Shown: piece by piece, positions 39,301-51,525 of the stretch
How the letters are laid out: each line of letters starts with the position of its first letter
Numbering within the stretch: the stretch's first letter is position 1
Assembly: GCA_012064415.1 (NCBI GenBank)
Contig: SSNU01000021.1
Span: 92,278-156,277, forward strand
Reading direction: 5' to 3'
DNA length: 64,000 bases
Source of the DNA: Gyrodactylus bullatarudis
Taxonomy: Eukaryota > Platyhelminthes > Monogenea > Gyrodactylidea > Gyrodactylidae
Made by a program: the position numbers and the translations under genes
Notes under the pieces: model-generated
The model's database searches: none
The model's input: the letters and a program-made list of their open reading frames with translations, nothing else
What the model was told of the DNA's origin: nothing

Positions 39301-40267
39301 AAATTTCAAAAGTTTGACTTTTTTGAAGATCGTGAATTTCTCTTAAACTCTTTGTCTAATAATTATCCGATATAACAGGATTTGATTGATTTAAATTTTC
39401 GAAATCATCATAAATTCTCAGATCAATCGGTGAAAAAGTGAAATTAGGCGCATTTTTGAAATTGAAAATAATGGCATGGATAATGGCAACAAGTGAGCTT
39501 ATTTTTTCATGGAATTTAAAAAATTGAGATGAAAATTTTATCACAATTTTTAAAATCCTATAACGAGAAGAGCCCATAAATTTTTTGAATGAAAAAAATT
39601 AAAAAATGGAATTTTTCAAAATTTTTGTCGCTTCCATTCCCGGAAATCAATAAAAATTTCGAGGACAAACATTGAAAAAGCGAATTCGTCTAATTTTGAC
39701 CAGATTGAATTTCTTGGTAACACAGAGCTCATTTCAAACTTCTTGAATCCCTGACTTTGCGGAAAAAATATTGAGTTTTTTGTATTAATTTCTCATCTTC
39801 ATGTCAATTAGTCTTGGCTTTAACTTTACTTACCATTTGGATATGGCTCTTGATTTGAGGATGAATTTGCTGTAGGAATATTCTTCAGCAATCAATCTAA
39901 GTTGATGCTGGCGTTGTTCATAAACTGCCCATATTAGTTCGACAATAACTGGGACAACTAATATTATAATATAAGTATGAATCTTTCCAGTGGTAAAAAG
40001 TACGATTATTGTGGCTAAAATAATGTAGAGGATATGTACAAGTCTGACAAATATTGCACGAAAAGCAATAATAAATCTAATGAAACGAAGCCAGATTCTA
40101 TAATATTTTCCAGTTCTCTTTTTTTTAATCTTCGTAATTACACCTTCTTCAGGATTTTCTGTGGTTTTAGTTTTCCACTGCCCTGCAGATTCAACAAGAG
40201 ACTCATTTGTATTGTCTTCAAAGGCAATCTGATCGTGTTCTGAATTTATTATTTCCTCTGGCGTCAT
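36352..40267 (-). CDS. TMEM26: TMEM26-like multi-pass membrane protein
   Basis: Four exons (40267-39834, 38857-38728, 38671-38561, 36864-36352) give about 395 residues (human TMEM26 is about 368). The N-terminal exon has about 70 hydrophilic residues, then two hydrophobic helices and the KW that continues as FSFALFTF across the intron, a TMEM26 family block. Exon 2 has CPSIWILELNL. The last exon carries the strongest matches: IIGRWLLPRDGMSRDQLSQLLL, DILDF, and ELWAIFMSLLLQDVPFLILRL. Function is poorly known; in mammals it is a beige-adipocyte marker. The start is uncertain: an in-frame ATG at 40321 exists, but TTTTCTTTAG at about 40282 looks like an acceptor, so a 5' non-coding exon may exist. 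The 39833-38858 intron contains a MITE. Confidence 0.88.
39054..39811. mobile_element. MITE, CTA...TAG family, TMEM26 intron copy
   Basis: The left end CTAAGTGACATAAAGATGAG is inverted at the right end CTCATCTTCATGTCAATTAG. The match continues inward through AATATT and TTTTT stretches. About 758 bp, preceded by AAAG. It has several AT-rich short frames but no recognisable transposase. Confidence 0.65.
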
Positions 40268-40321
40268 CTTTGGATCTGGTTCTAAAGAAAATTTGAATAA
40301 AAATTTTCTTTGACATGACAA

Positions 40322-43300
40322 TAACTATAATTGAAGCTAAATGAAATTCTAACCGACGTATTTGTCATAAAGAAAATCTCCATATTATGTAAGAAAGATC
40401 TTCGTAAGATGATTTTAGTTAAAACTACCACTAAAACCTGTCTGAATACTATTTACTAAATGCCTTTTTAATCAGATTTGTAGAATGAATGTTAAAAATA
40501 CCAAACTTGGATACATCTGTTTTAGAGAGCTTACGAACATGTTTTGATGTAAAAAAATCTATGAGTGTTGTAGTTCATCAAAAAAAACATCAGAGTTGAA
40601 TTTCTTGACCATTTTCACTACTTGAAATTTGATGATTCAATAAACTGTGGATCTGTTGAAAATGTAAGGATTGTGATCCTGGAAGACTTATTTGCAAGAC
40701 TTGCATTGCAAGTGTATACGTGGATAGTGTTCAATAAGATTTCAGTTGTTTTAAAGAATGTTGGCATATCATGATATGATATTATATGCCAAAGCTAAAC
40801 TATCAAGGACAATCAAATTCCCTCTTATAAAATGTTATCCAATGAATAGGAATTTTTCGTTTGTTGTTTCTATTTCTATTTAGTGGATTTTGATCTCCTC
40901 TGATCCAAGTTAACTTTCGAAGGATACATGAAATTCTTGTGAGAAAGCACTTAACAATGGAAAATTCTCTTCTCATGTTTTTATCATGTTGAAGAATTGT
41001 TTCTCAAAATTATTCAGAGTCATGATTTTGGAAATATACAACAATGTATATAATACATTTGAATTGAAATAATTGCTTAGAAGTAACTTGGATCAAAATT
41101 CAGATGATATTTATTTGAAGTAGTGTGTGGAAGTATCTGTATCTGTAGAAATTTCTGTATATTTTTGAATTAAGTATTACAGGAATTTTTGTGTTTAAAA
41201 TACTTTATCAAAATAAAAAAAGATTTGTTTTATTTATTACACGTATTCGACATAATTAGCTGTTCGACAAGATTAGGAATTATTTCCTTTCTACAGATAT
41301 TCAATTTGTTGCAATTTCTTTAAAAATATCTGTAAAATTACCTGTATCTTTAAATAATATATCTTTATAGAATCTTTAAATAAGCATTTTTATAGAAATT
41401 GATATTTCCACATACTAATTTGAAGTGAAATCTTTTAAATAAAGACCCAAATTTTGAATTCTCATTAAATTATTTAAAGATTTAAAACTTATGAAATTTG
41501 AGTTCTCAAAATTTTAAAGTCTCGTACAATGTATAAGTTGACTGATTACGATAGTTGCCGATTTTGTTATTTGTCTTGAATAAAGTTATTTTCTATTCAG
41601 GATAATTGAAGGCAATACACAAACCCCAGCGGAATCTGGTTAAACGATTCCATTTAATATCAGTTTAAGAAAATGAAACCCAAAAGCAGAAATTAGTTCA
41701 GAGTTTTTTTTCAAGATTAAATTTCATTGAAGAATAATTTATTATTTTAGTGAAAAATTTTTGTGTATAAATTCTGCTAATAATTGTTTTCAAATTTTTC
41801 AAGATAATTAAAATTACATTTGTCGCTTACAAGTAGACTTGATTTCTTTGTAACCCTCTGAGTACCAATCGGACGTATACGACCTCATTGAAAAAATTAT
41901 GAAGGAGTCATCCGACAAAAAATTATCGAAACAAACATTGATCACATAAGTCTAATTAGTAGGATTACAGAAAAAATTATGATATCCTTCTATTTTGGCC
42001 ATGGGAGCAAGAGGGTTAATTTACAATAAGTAGTTTAGAACTTAAATAATACGTGGACGGTTTTAATTCATAAATGGTATCGAAATCCTTAAGAGAAACC
42101 TTGGAATCAAGAAGGTTATTTTGATTTAGAAGAAAAAGATGATCAAAGGACTCGTTGGTTCAGATCAGAAATAATGAGAAAAAATAGTATAGTTTTTATC
42201 TCTTCACCAGCAAATTCTTGTCCAAAGTCAATCTCATTAGATCGAGCCGGAATTTAATTTAAAATTATTTCAGTTTGAATCGATACTGGTGAAAATCCCG
42301 AGAGAGTAATTTAATTCTATGTAAATTTTGATTATAATAATTATTCTCAGACATGTCTTTTCTTTCAAATATTTTTATTGAGTCTAAATCACAATAAAAC
42401 TAAGCATAGATGAATGAATGTAGAAACAGATAAATAGGCCGAATATATAAACGAATTATTATAAAAATCTAATCACACAAGTCAAATTCAAGTCTCCGAA
42501 GAATCTGAGGAAAGATAAGTTTTTGCCAAGAAAACAATAGGCAGTTTAGCCGGAAATTTTGAAAAAGCATTAATTAGAGTAATGAAATTAAATGCAATAA
42601 TATTAGCGGCGCTGATAAATCATACTTCTTGAGAGTAGTTCAACTTGAAATTTATGCCTGTCGTGTGTGGAAATGAGGTACAATGTATATTTGATACTCC
42701 TGAGAAAATTTCTTAGCAGTGGTCTATAGAAATTGAAGATCGCAAATGTTATGCGAACAATGCATTTAAAAAGGAATCAATGAACTCAAAGAAATTTTAC
42801 TTTTGATCTTGATTATGAAGCTGTATCTAATTAAAAAAAATAGAATAATTGAAGGGGGAACCCACTTCTGATGAAGCCAACTCGGGGCTAACGAGAAAAA
42901 ATAGACATGTTATACCTTTCGGTGTTGATACTATTTTCATAAAATTTAGCGATCAAAATATTTAATCGTTTCACCAGAAGTATCCAATTTTTTATTTTGG
43001 AGTTCAATTTAAACTTTTATTCATCCAGAAATCTGCCATCGGCTCCGAAAGGGTTAAGAAATTGAATATAACTTTGAGTGACTAAAAATGGTTCAATATA
43101 GAAATAAAGGTTTATCCTACCAGAATTCTGTTAACTTCCAAAATTAGAAGTGAAATATCTGAAATATTTGCTAGAAAAGAAAATTACAATAGTTTTAATT
43201 AAGGAAGATAAAAATTTCATCATGTGGATTTTACACAAGTTCTATTGTAATCTAAAAAAGGAAACATTTTCTTTTCTCAAGAGTTCAAATCGTTGTCGGG

Positions 43301-44070
43301 GTCCTAGGCTTGGACAAAATTTCCCAAAAATCGTCCAAAATCAATTTTCAAGTTTCCTTGACCTCATAGGCATGATAAAAGTTTTTTCTTTTATCATCAT
43401 TATCTTTTGAACAATAAGTTAGTTTTTTTCAAAACCATTGGGATTATCTAATTAGATCTAATTTGAATGATTAAAATATAATAAATCAGTAGATGGAGGG
43501 TTAAGAGAGCCATGATTGGGAAAATTTGCATTCATTCAATACAAATTCATGCTTACTTTCTATTAAAAAAAATAACTATTGAGCACAAACTATCTGGACA
43601 AGGAAATCTTTCTTCCTTCCCATTTTCTATTCTCAATTGAAATTATTGTTTATTTTTGTCAGACTTTCTTACACTACACTATATAGCTAGGCCTTGTCAT
43701 AATCAGGAGAGAGAGAGAGATCCGGTGGTATAAGAAGCTTTATCGTTAAATAATTATCGGTTTTTCTTTTTAGATACAAATCTCTTTCCCGATGGAATTA
43801 AGAATTGAACTAAATCAGCTCAAATATATTCATTGATGTTTTTTCTAGCATTTGAGGAGTGAATTAAAAAGATTTCAAGAAAAAGAAATAAAAAAATATG
43901 CTTGAATAGTAGGAGTAAATTTCAGAAATTCAATTTTTAAAATTTTGAAATGCCCAACCGTAAAAGTTATTCAATAATATAGAATATATTATCACTACTA
44001 TATAGTGACATGATAGAGCCGAAGTTTTATTTTTAGGCGTTCAATATGAAGCAAAAGGATGATCCCCATA
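40322..44070. other. Gene-poor AT-rich region
   Basis: I see no supported gene here. A possible 170 bp piggyBac-type MITE lies at 41850-42019: it starts TAACCCTCT, ends AGAGGGTTAA, and has no ORF. A GA microsatellite lies at about 43709-43722. Frames such as 43150-43410 look like chance. Confidence 0.5.
41850..42019. mobile_element. Possible piggyBac-type MITE
   Basis: Short terminal inverted repeats TAACCCTCT / AGAGGGTTA lie about 170 bp apart, with a full TTAA only at the right end. piggyBac elements insert at TTAA and often begin CCC(T/A). Further CGAAAGGGTTAA ends occur at about 43046-43057 and 53125-53136. The evidence is limited to the termini. Confidence 0.3.
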
Positions 44071-47000
44071 ATGGGGGATGACTTTGTCGCTTTAAAAATA
44101 TACAAAACATGATCTGATTACTAAATTCTATCAGAAAAGTGAGTACTCCTGTGAGTTGGTCGGAGAAAATAAATATTTCACCCCTAGAATTTACAATAAT
44201 CTTCAAAAACTCATTAATATTTTTCTCAACATGGTCAGGAAATCTTTTATTTTTTGAATTCCATAAGGCGTGAAAAAAATTTCTGAAAAAATTCAATTTG
44301 GCCAAATTGATGCTCTCTTTTTGAATTTTGAAAATCAAAGAGAATCATCATTTTCAAGAAAAAGTTAAGCTCCCTTATTTTGAGTCTCATTTCAAATAAA
44401 CTAGCTTTTTATATTTCACTATAGTTGATCAGCAGGTTACTTCTATCCCTTTGTATTTTATTTTTTCCGCTAGCATCCTGAGTATTTATCAATAAAACAA
44501 AACAATGATAGGCTATACAATTGAGTAGAGTGGTCTATTATGTAATAAAAGTTATGATCAAAGTATTTGTTTTCAAGATAAATTCTTTTTGGAAATGGTT
44601 TCATTCTTCAGACAATAAACCTGCAAAACTAGGCATGGGTGAAGGTACTCAGTGAGGAAATCTTTTATTTTTTGAATTCCATAAGGCGTGAAAAAATTTT
44701 CTGAAAAAATTCAATTTGGCCAAATTGATGCTCTCTTTTTGAATTTTGAAAATCAAAGAGAATCATCATTTTCAAGAAAAAGTTAAGCTCCCTTATTTTG
44801 AGTCATATCCTTCACTTGTTAATTGGATGGATTCAAATGGATCATTCTCTCACGCTTTTGGGGAATTTTTTCGAATTTTCCGTCTTATTTTGACCCAAAA
44901 TTTCAATATTAAATAATTGATAATTCAACGAAAATTTTAATGTCAAAAGTAGAATTTCGGATCTCTTTCGAATTTAAAAAATGTCCTAATTTTGGGAAAA
45001 AGGAGTAACCAGTAGATATGTATGAAATTTAAAAGAATAGAAAAATAGAACCAAAAATAATAAAAGCAGCGCATATTTATAAATTGGAACTCACATTCTG
45101 TCAGAATAATTCAAGTTTTAGTAGTTTAGTCCATTTCCCAGCAAAAGTTAGGTCCGTCAAAATTTACCAAATTTACAGTGAAAATCGAAACTCACGAATA
45201 TTTTCGTGTATATTGAAACTGGTTTTTAAATTTACGGTTTCCGTGAGTATTGAAACTCCCGAGTGAGTATTGAAACTTGACCTATTCTTCAAGTAAAAAA
45301 GTAAAAAAATACTACTCCTGGAGAATATATGTTACCGTTACTCTTGTTACTCTTGATAGTCTCAAGACTAACGGAATAGTTTGATGACTAACTATTACTA
45401 ACTATTCAGCAATATAATGTTGAATTTGATATTCGGTAATAAGTTTGGTTAATTGAATCAAATTTTTCGAAAATAATATCAAAGAGAACAATCCAACATT
45501 GTAAGGTCCCTAATTGGAACTTTTTATATAATTTTAGCTGAATAGTTCGTTAAACTTGTTACCATTTTTCAAGAATAATTAGTTTGAGATCGAAATATGA
45601 ATTTCTGCATATTATCAGAAAAGGTCCAAATGGCTTTAAATGGTAAAAAAGTAGTCCTTCAAATATTCCTCATTTAAAGAATAGACGTGAATCAACAAAC
45701 GAAAATACGTGATGAGAAGAAATTTATAGTAAGATCACTAACTAGTTATTCCTGAAACTCGGTAACAAATTTGACGAACTATTGAGATAAAATTCTTACG
45801 TAAAATTAATACTGTTGGCTGAATTTTAACACTTGATATGTCTTATTCTCTGGAATCCATGAGTTTCGCAATGCACTGTATAAGAAGTCTCAATTTCAGA
45901 CCTTACACAATTAGATTGTTTGATAAAAAATCTTTATTGCCTTAAACAATGCCTTATTTAATTCAAATTTATTTCAGTCATTAAACTTATTACCGAGAAT
46001 CAAGATCAGTAAACTATAATTTAAAGCTGAATATCTTGTTTATCTTGTTACCGAGTAACAAGTTTAACAAACCATTCCGTTAGTCTTAAGATTACCTGAT
46101 AGTCTTAAGACTATCAAATCGTTTAGATCAATTCATCAAGGTTCGTCTTAATATTCTTTATAAAATTACTCTGTGCCAATTCACATGAAATCAACTGTTA
46201 AAACAAGTATCGTGACTGAATGACTCTTCTATTACCTTTTATGAAACTCAAGTTAAAAAAAGCTCCTATCGGGACTAATCATTAAACATTAGACGGCTGG
46301 TTCTCTACTAATAAATTCAAGAGAAATTCATAATTCGAGTTCCCAGAGTGTTTTGGACTCGTGAGTTTCAATATTCACGGTAACACATACAAAAAAAACA
46401 AGACCTTTCTGATTAAGTGAGAATTGAGAAATTTTTCACTCTATTGAAGTTAATGGAAAAATTTTCCGCTCTATTATGTCACAAGAAAATGTAAGATTTA
46501 GTTATCATGCTTTATCCATCATTGGAATCATTTCAAGAAACTGAGTTAGACTCTGACCCAGATTGAAAATTGGAGATTTTAAAAATCTACTGGTATTGAG
46601 AAAAAATGCCATTTATGTTTGAAAACCCGGCTCAATTTTCAGTGAACTCGTAATAAGTAAAACTGAATATCTTTTTTGCATAAAAAATAAATGATTTCAT
46701 CATGAAATGGGGTAACATGATGAAATTCATTTTTCTATGATGTCTGTGGGAAAATGGATAAATCTATTATAATGTACAAGGTTTTTTTCTTCAAAATATG
46801 CCAACAATCATCTGGGATCCACTGCTTTTATTCTTAAGGAATTTTTTAACTTGAAGAATGTATGTTCATGATTTATAGATAATCTTGAATCTAAATATTT
46901 GTGGATTCCGAGTCAGGTTGGAATGATGAAAATTTCCCTCAAATACTTCATAGTAAACTACTTCGGATTTCGTATGTTATTAAATTATTAAATTTTGCTA

Positions 47001-47633
47001 ATTTTTCGAAAAAGAGCGATACAAAATTCTCTGAGAATCGTGAGTAGTACTCACTGAGTACCTTCACCCATGCCTAGTTTTGCAGGTTTATTGTCTGAAG
47101 AATGAAACCATTTCCAAAAAGAATTTATCTTGAAAACAAATACTTTGATCATAACTTTTATTACATAATAGACCACTCTACTCAATTGTATAGCCTATCA
47201 TTGTTTTGTTTTATTGATAAATACTCAGGATGCTAGCGGAAAAAATAAAATACAAAGGGATAGAAGTAACCTGCTGATCAACTATAGTGAAATATAAAAA
47301 GCTAGTTTATTTGAAATGAGACTCAAAATAAGGGAGCTTAACTTTTTCTTGAAAATGATGATTCTCTTTGATTTTCAAAATTCAAAAAGAGAGCATCAAT
47401 TTGGCCAAATTGAATTTTTTCAGAAATTTTTTTCACGCCTTATGGAATTCAAAAAATAAAAGATTTCCTGACCATGTTGAGAAAAATATTAATGAGTTTT
47501 TGAAGATATTGTAAATTCTAGGGGTGAAATATTTATTTTCTCCGACCAACTCACAGGAGTACTCACTTTTCTGATAGAATTTAGTAATCAGATCATGTTT
47601 TGTATATTTTTAAAGCGACAAAGTCATCCCCCA
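44071..47633. mobile_element. Foldback-like element: ~585 bp near-identical inverted arms around a 2.4 kb spacer
   Basis: 44071-44656 is inverted at 47050-47633. I followed the match over the whole length (for example GGTACTCAGTGAG at 44644-44656, GCTAGCATCC, GGCCAAATTGATGCTCTC, GGGGTGAAATATTTA) and saw only a few single-base differences and one indel near the outer third. Just inside the left arm, 44655-44806 is a direct second copy of 44236-44387. The minus strand of the left arm carries a 101-codon frame (44033-44338); the right arm's copy is shifted by a 1 bp indel. The spacer holds another element (45212-46386). I found no target-site duplication. It could be a foldback transposon or an inverted segmental duplication. 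Confidence 0.75.
45212..46386. mobile_element. Element with inverted ends CCGTGAGTATTGAAACTC, related to 13057-13472
   Basis: The left end has CCGTGAGTATTGAAACTCCC near 45240 and the right end the near-inverse GAGTTTCAATATTCACGG near 46363. The core word GTGAGTATTGAAAC and the GAAACTGGTTTTTAAATTTAC block are shared with 13057-13472. Inside, 13205-13330 and 46145-46290 also share CTGTGCCAA/CCGTGCCAA, TCACATGAAATCAA and TGTTAAAAC. A second internal inverted pair around CTAACGGAATAG (about 45370) and its complement (about 46073) suggests a nested structure. Confidence 0.5.
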
Positions 47634-50104
47634 TAATGGCATTGTGCTCATTTTTCCCAGAATATCCCACGGACACGATAAAACACGAAATTTACCACGA
47701 AGGTCTTCTCAATGAAAAGATAACAATTTTTGAAGAAAAAACTTAGGAAATCCATTAAATTGCCAAGAAAAACCGGATTTTAGTGATTGTGTAGTAAAAA
47801 TTCATTTAAAATTCAGCGGCGATTTGAAAAATTCTGCATTTTTAAAACTGAATTACATAATGGTGAAGCATTTTTGACATATGCTTCAATAAAAATAATA
47901 CTTGAAATTGATAGTTGTACTCGGAAAAGTTGGTACTAGAAGGAGTTTTAAAATTTCACCCTAGCCTAATATCTACTATAGTTTCTAGTTACAATTCTAT
48001 AGAGTTTAAGTCACATAAGAAGAAAAGATAGTCTTTTTTCCAATCAACCAGTCAATTTTTTTTGGTGTGAATTTATTTGTCTCGAAATCTTCCAAGTCAA
48101 CTTATTGCTCGAATAGCCAGAGTATGAAGTTGTCAGGGAGATTTTTTTATTTATGCGACTTTTCTTGTTCTGATCTCCATTGACAAATTTCAAATAGAAA
48201 TAACTTCAATTTCATAAATCTCAAAATATAATATTATCAGCTAAAAACAGTACCCCTACTCATGAAGTATGAACTCTTTAGCTTAGTCCTAGATTTCATA
48301 TTAAGCTAATTATATTTCGAAGCTTTGAGAATATTCTTTAAAATTGCATCAAAGTAGCTAGTTTATGCTAGAACCAATTTTAAGCTTCCACCATGCGAAC
48401 ATATACTTGGAAGAAATGGAATATTAGACATGATACTTGTTCGATTTCGCCATATTATCATGAAAATACTGTTTTTACTGTTTGTTTTCTTGTATCTTAA
48501 TAAATGAATTTTCTTTTCAATAAAAGGTGAGAGTTGCCTTAAAACCAACATCTCGATCCTCATGGGACAAAAGTTTAATAAAGTACAAAATTGAACTCAC
48601 TGCTAACAGATTCCTTAGTTTTTATAGATCAATAATGGCTGTGGCAAGAGAAAACCCCATTAGGATGATTATTATTGTAGACAAGAATCCTTTATTCCAC
48701 TATTAATGTGAAATAAGGTTATGTAAATCTTTTAAGAGAAGTATTTCTATTGGCTAATCCGAATGTGAGCCAATGATATTGGAGATCCCTTAAAAATCTA
48801 CAAGATATCAATCACTCATTTGAAAACTTTCAAAAAACCATTTTGCCATAATCGTAATAAGATATGATAATAGCTGCTTCCGTTAAGATTTCCATATTTA
48901 ACTTTGAATCAATATCCATTGGTTACAAATTAGGAGTGTTTTATTTCCCAATAAAGATTTACTCTCCCGTTTAGAACTTATTTCAGGATAATTTGATACA
49001 AAAAAAGAATAAATGTACAGTATAGTATAAAATATATATTCATTCTAATAAGTTGAAATTTCTAACTCAAAAGTGTATAAGGTTCACATGCAAGAAAACA
49101 ATCCCTAATACAAAAGTTAAAATTGAAGTTACGATTTGATCTTGAACTTGATATTTTTATCCAATGGAAAAATACAGTAAGAGTTCAATAGATAGGACAA
49201 TTGGATAACTCTCATTGATGCCTGAGGTAACGAAAAAGAAATAGTTTTCCTTCAAATGACATCGATCAATAAAGATGACTTGAAGAAAATTCTTATAGGC
49301 TTGAGCTAAAGGTGAGATAAGATTCACCTATAAATTAATCATGAATATTCATGTATTATATATGATTTAAACCATAAATTTGTCTAAATTTTCATATTCT
49401 TGAAATTGCTTATGATCATGTTTAAAAAGTACTTCATAAGGAAAGACAGTTGCGAAAGCAAATTTTTTCACCAAAAACTGGGATAACTATTTTATCCATC
49501 ATAAATCCAATTTCTTTGATTTCAGTTATAATTAGTTGCATTTCAGATAAATGACCTTGGACTGAAATGTAATAATAAAAACTTCATTTCATGCTGGGAC
49601 CATACTTGAGACCCTAAGAATCGAATCCTACTTTCTTTCTGCTACATCTTGACTATGGATCTTCGTTATTATGTAACTTACCAGCGAGAAAAATTAAAAA
49701 AACTTAAATCCGTTAGTTCTTCCGATGTTGTTTTGAACCATATTTGTACAAAGAACTACATGAAAAAAAATCAAATCTCTACTCTGTTTAGCTGAGAAGG
49801 ATTGTCTCATCTGCTGCACATTACTATAAGATTCCATCTCCTTCAAACCGCTGTTGTCATGTACGCTTCTCAAGAGGATTTACAATACTATTGACTAGTG
49901 ACCACCCTGCACCCTCTCAAACATTCCAATTAAATTTTAATGTTTTTTAAAACAAGAAAATTATTTCGAATTTTCTACCAGCTACTCATTTTACCTAATT
50001 TTTCAAATAAATATCTTATGTACTTTGGAATTTTGTAATAGAAATTTATGTATTTGAAAGAAAAAAGTTCATTATATTATTATGTATCTAATATACAAAA
50101 TAAA
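47634..50104. other. Gene-poor AT-rich region
   Basis: No supported coding or RNA gene is seen. The antisense 66-codon frame at 48363-48563 has no features. The last few hundred bases may be 3' sequence of the LINE fragment that follows. Confidence 0.5.
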
Positions 50105-50640
50105 TCAATCAAAATAGTTTTTAAAGAGGTCATGATCATCTGGAACGAGTGTAGATAGGTGGGCGCAGGTTGATTTGAGGTTGCATGAGGGGATATTCTT
50201 TAGGAGTAATTTAAATCTGGTTTGGAGAGAGAGGATATTTCTGAGTAGGATTGAGTATTTCCTATTGTTCCTTGTATTGAGGTAATTACGTTCATCAAGA
50301 TCGACGAAGTTATTATAGAGGATCAAGGAAGCAGAGATTCTTCTGTGCCAGATTGGATATAAGCAGGAGAGGTGAAGGCATTGTTTGTAACTAATTGGCC
50401 CGTAGCAGGATTTGAGGAATCTGAATTGGATCTGCTCTATTTTCTTAGTAGATTGATGAGAGAGACCTAGGATAAGGGCTGCTGCATAATCAAACCTTGA
50501 CAGAATAAAGCTTTTGTAGACTATGAGCTTTAACACAGAGCTTGCTATAAGGCAATGAAGGTTGAGTATCTTAAAGATTTTATGAATTCCAATGATCAAG
50601 AATTAGATTTGATTCTTGATCTAACAAAAAAAAATTATAG
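50105..50640 (-). pseudogene. Non-LTR retrotransposon fragment (end of reverse transcriptase)
   Basis: A 164-codon frame begins mid-domain. It reads SVLKLIVYKSFILSRFDYAA, then KKIEQIQFRFLKSCYG, the thumb-side block shared by Jockey, CR1 and related LINE reverse transcriptases just after the catalytic domain. The N-terminal catalytic part (YADD) is absent, as expected for a 5'-truncated insertion. The frame is open, so the copy is not very old. The family within the clade is unclear. Confidence 0.7.
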
Positions 50641-51525
50641 AATCCAAACTCAAAAGACTTGATAAAAGATTACATTTCATAAACTTGGAATTGCTGATCG
50701 TCAATTTCAGAAATCCCTATACAGTAGTAAACTTATCTATAAAAGTCTTACAAATTGGTCTTTCTTACTCAATGATATTTTCCACTTTTTTCAGAGAATT
50801 TTTCGCTGATTTCAGATATGTGCTTCTTTAAAAAATGTACAGTAGATTTATCGAGTTATTTGGTAAAAACTTAAAACCAAAGCCGACTTACAGTGCTTTT
50901 TTCTGATTTTTCGAAATAAATGGGCAAATTTTCACCTTAGTCCTTAAATAGTTTAGAAATTAGAAAGGTCAAGGGAAAGTTTCCTTCTGATCTTTTGTTA
51001 AGAATTTATTCCTGAACAAGATGATGTCATTTCTGTCTGACTTTTATGTTTTCAAATTTGATTCGCTATTAGAATAGCCAGTGAAGAGCAATATTGAAAT
51101 TTTATGGAGTAACTTAAATGGCTCAATTTTTTCATATTTTGGACAGAAATTTTATCTGGTTGATTTCTATAGTTGGAAATTGTTTATTGACAACTTTTGA
51201 TCTCAAATAGATCAAAAGACTCAATTAAACAATTTTTTAAATAAATGTAAATGTGGCTTTTATTTTCGTCATTCCTGTTCATAGGCAATGAGCAATAAAT
51301 CTTGAAAATATCCGCTGGATAATTTTTGCTAGCATATATTAGCTCTTTTTGGTAGTTATATTAAAGGGGGTGAATGATATATTTAATTTCCTGAACTTGA
51401 TTGATAAAAACGCAGATTTATAAGAGAAATTGGACAGAGGATCACAGAAAAATATTTCTTTATATTTATAAGAAAAAATGCACATTTTTATATAAAATGT
51501 AAGAGGATATCATGGATCATTTGAT
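50641..51525. other. AT-rich intergenic stretch
   Basis: 885 bp between the LINE fragment and the TAF7 stop codon. Nothing was recognised apart from expected TAF7 3' UTR sequence. Confidence 0.5.
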
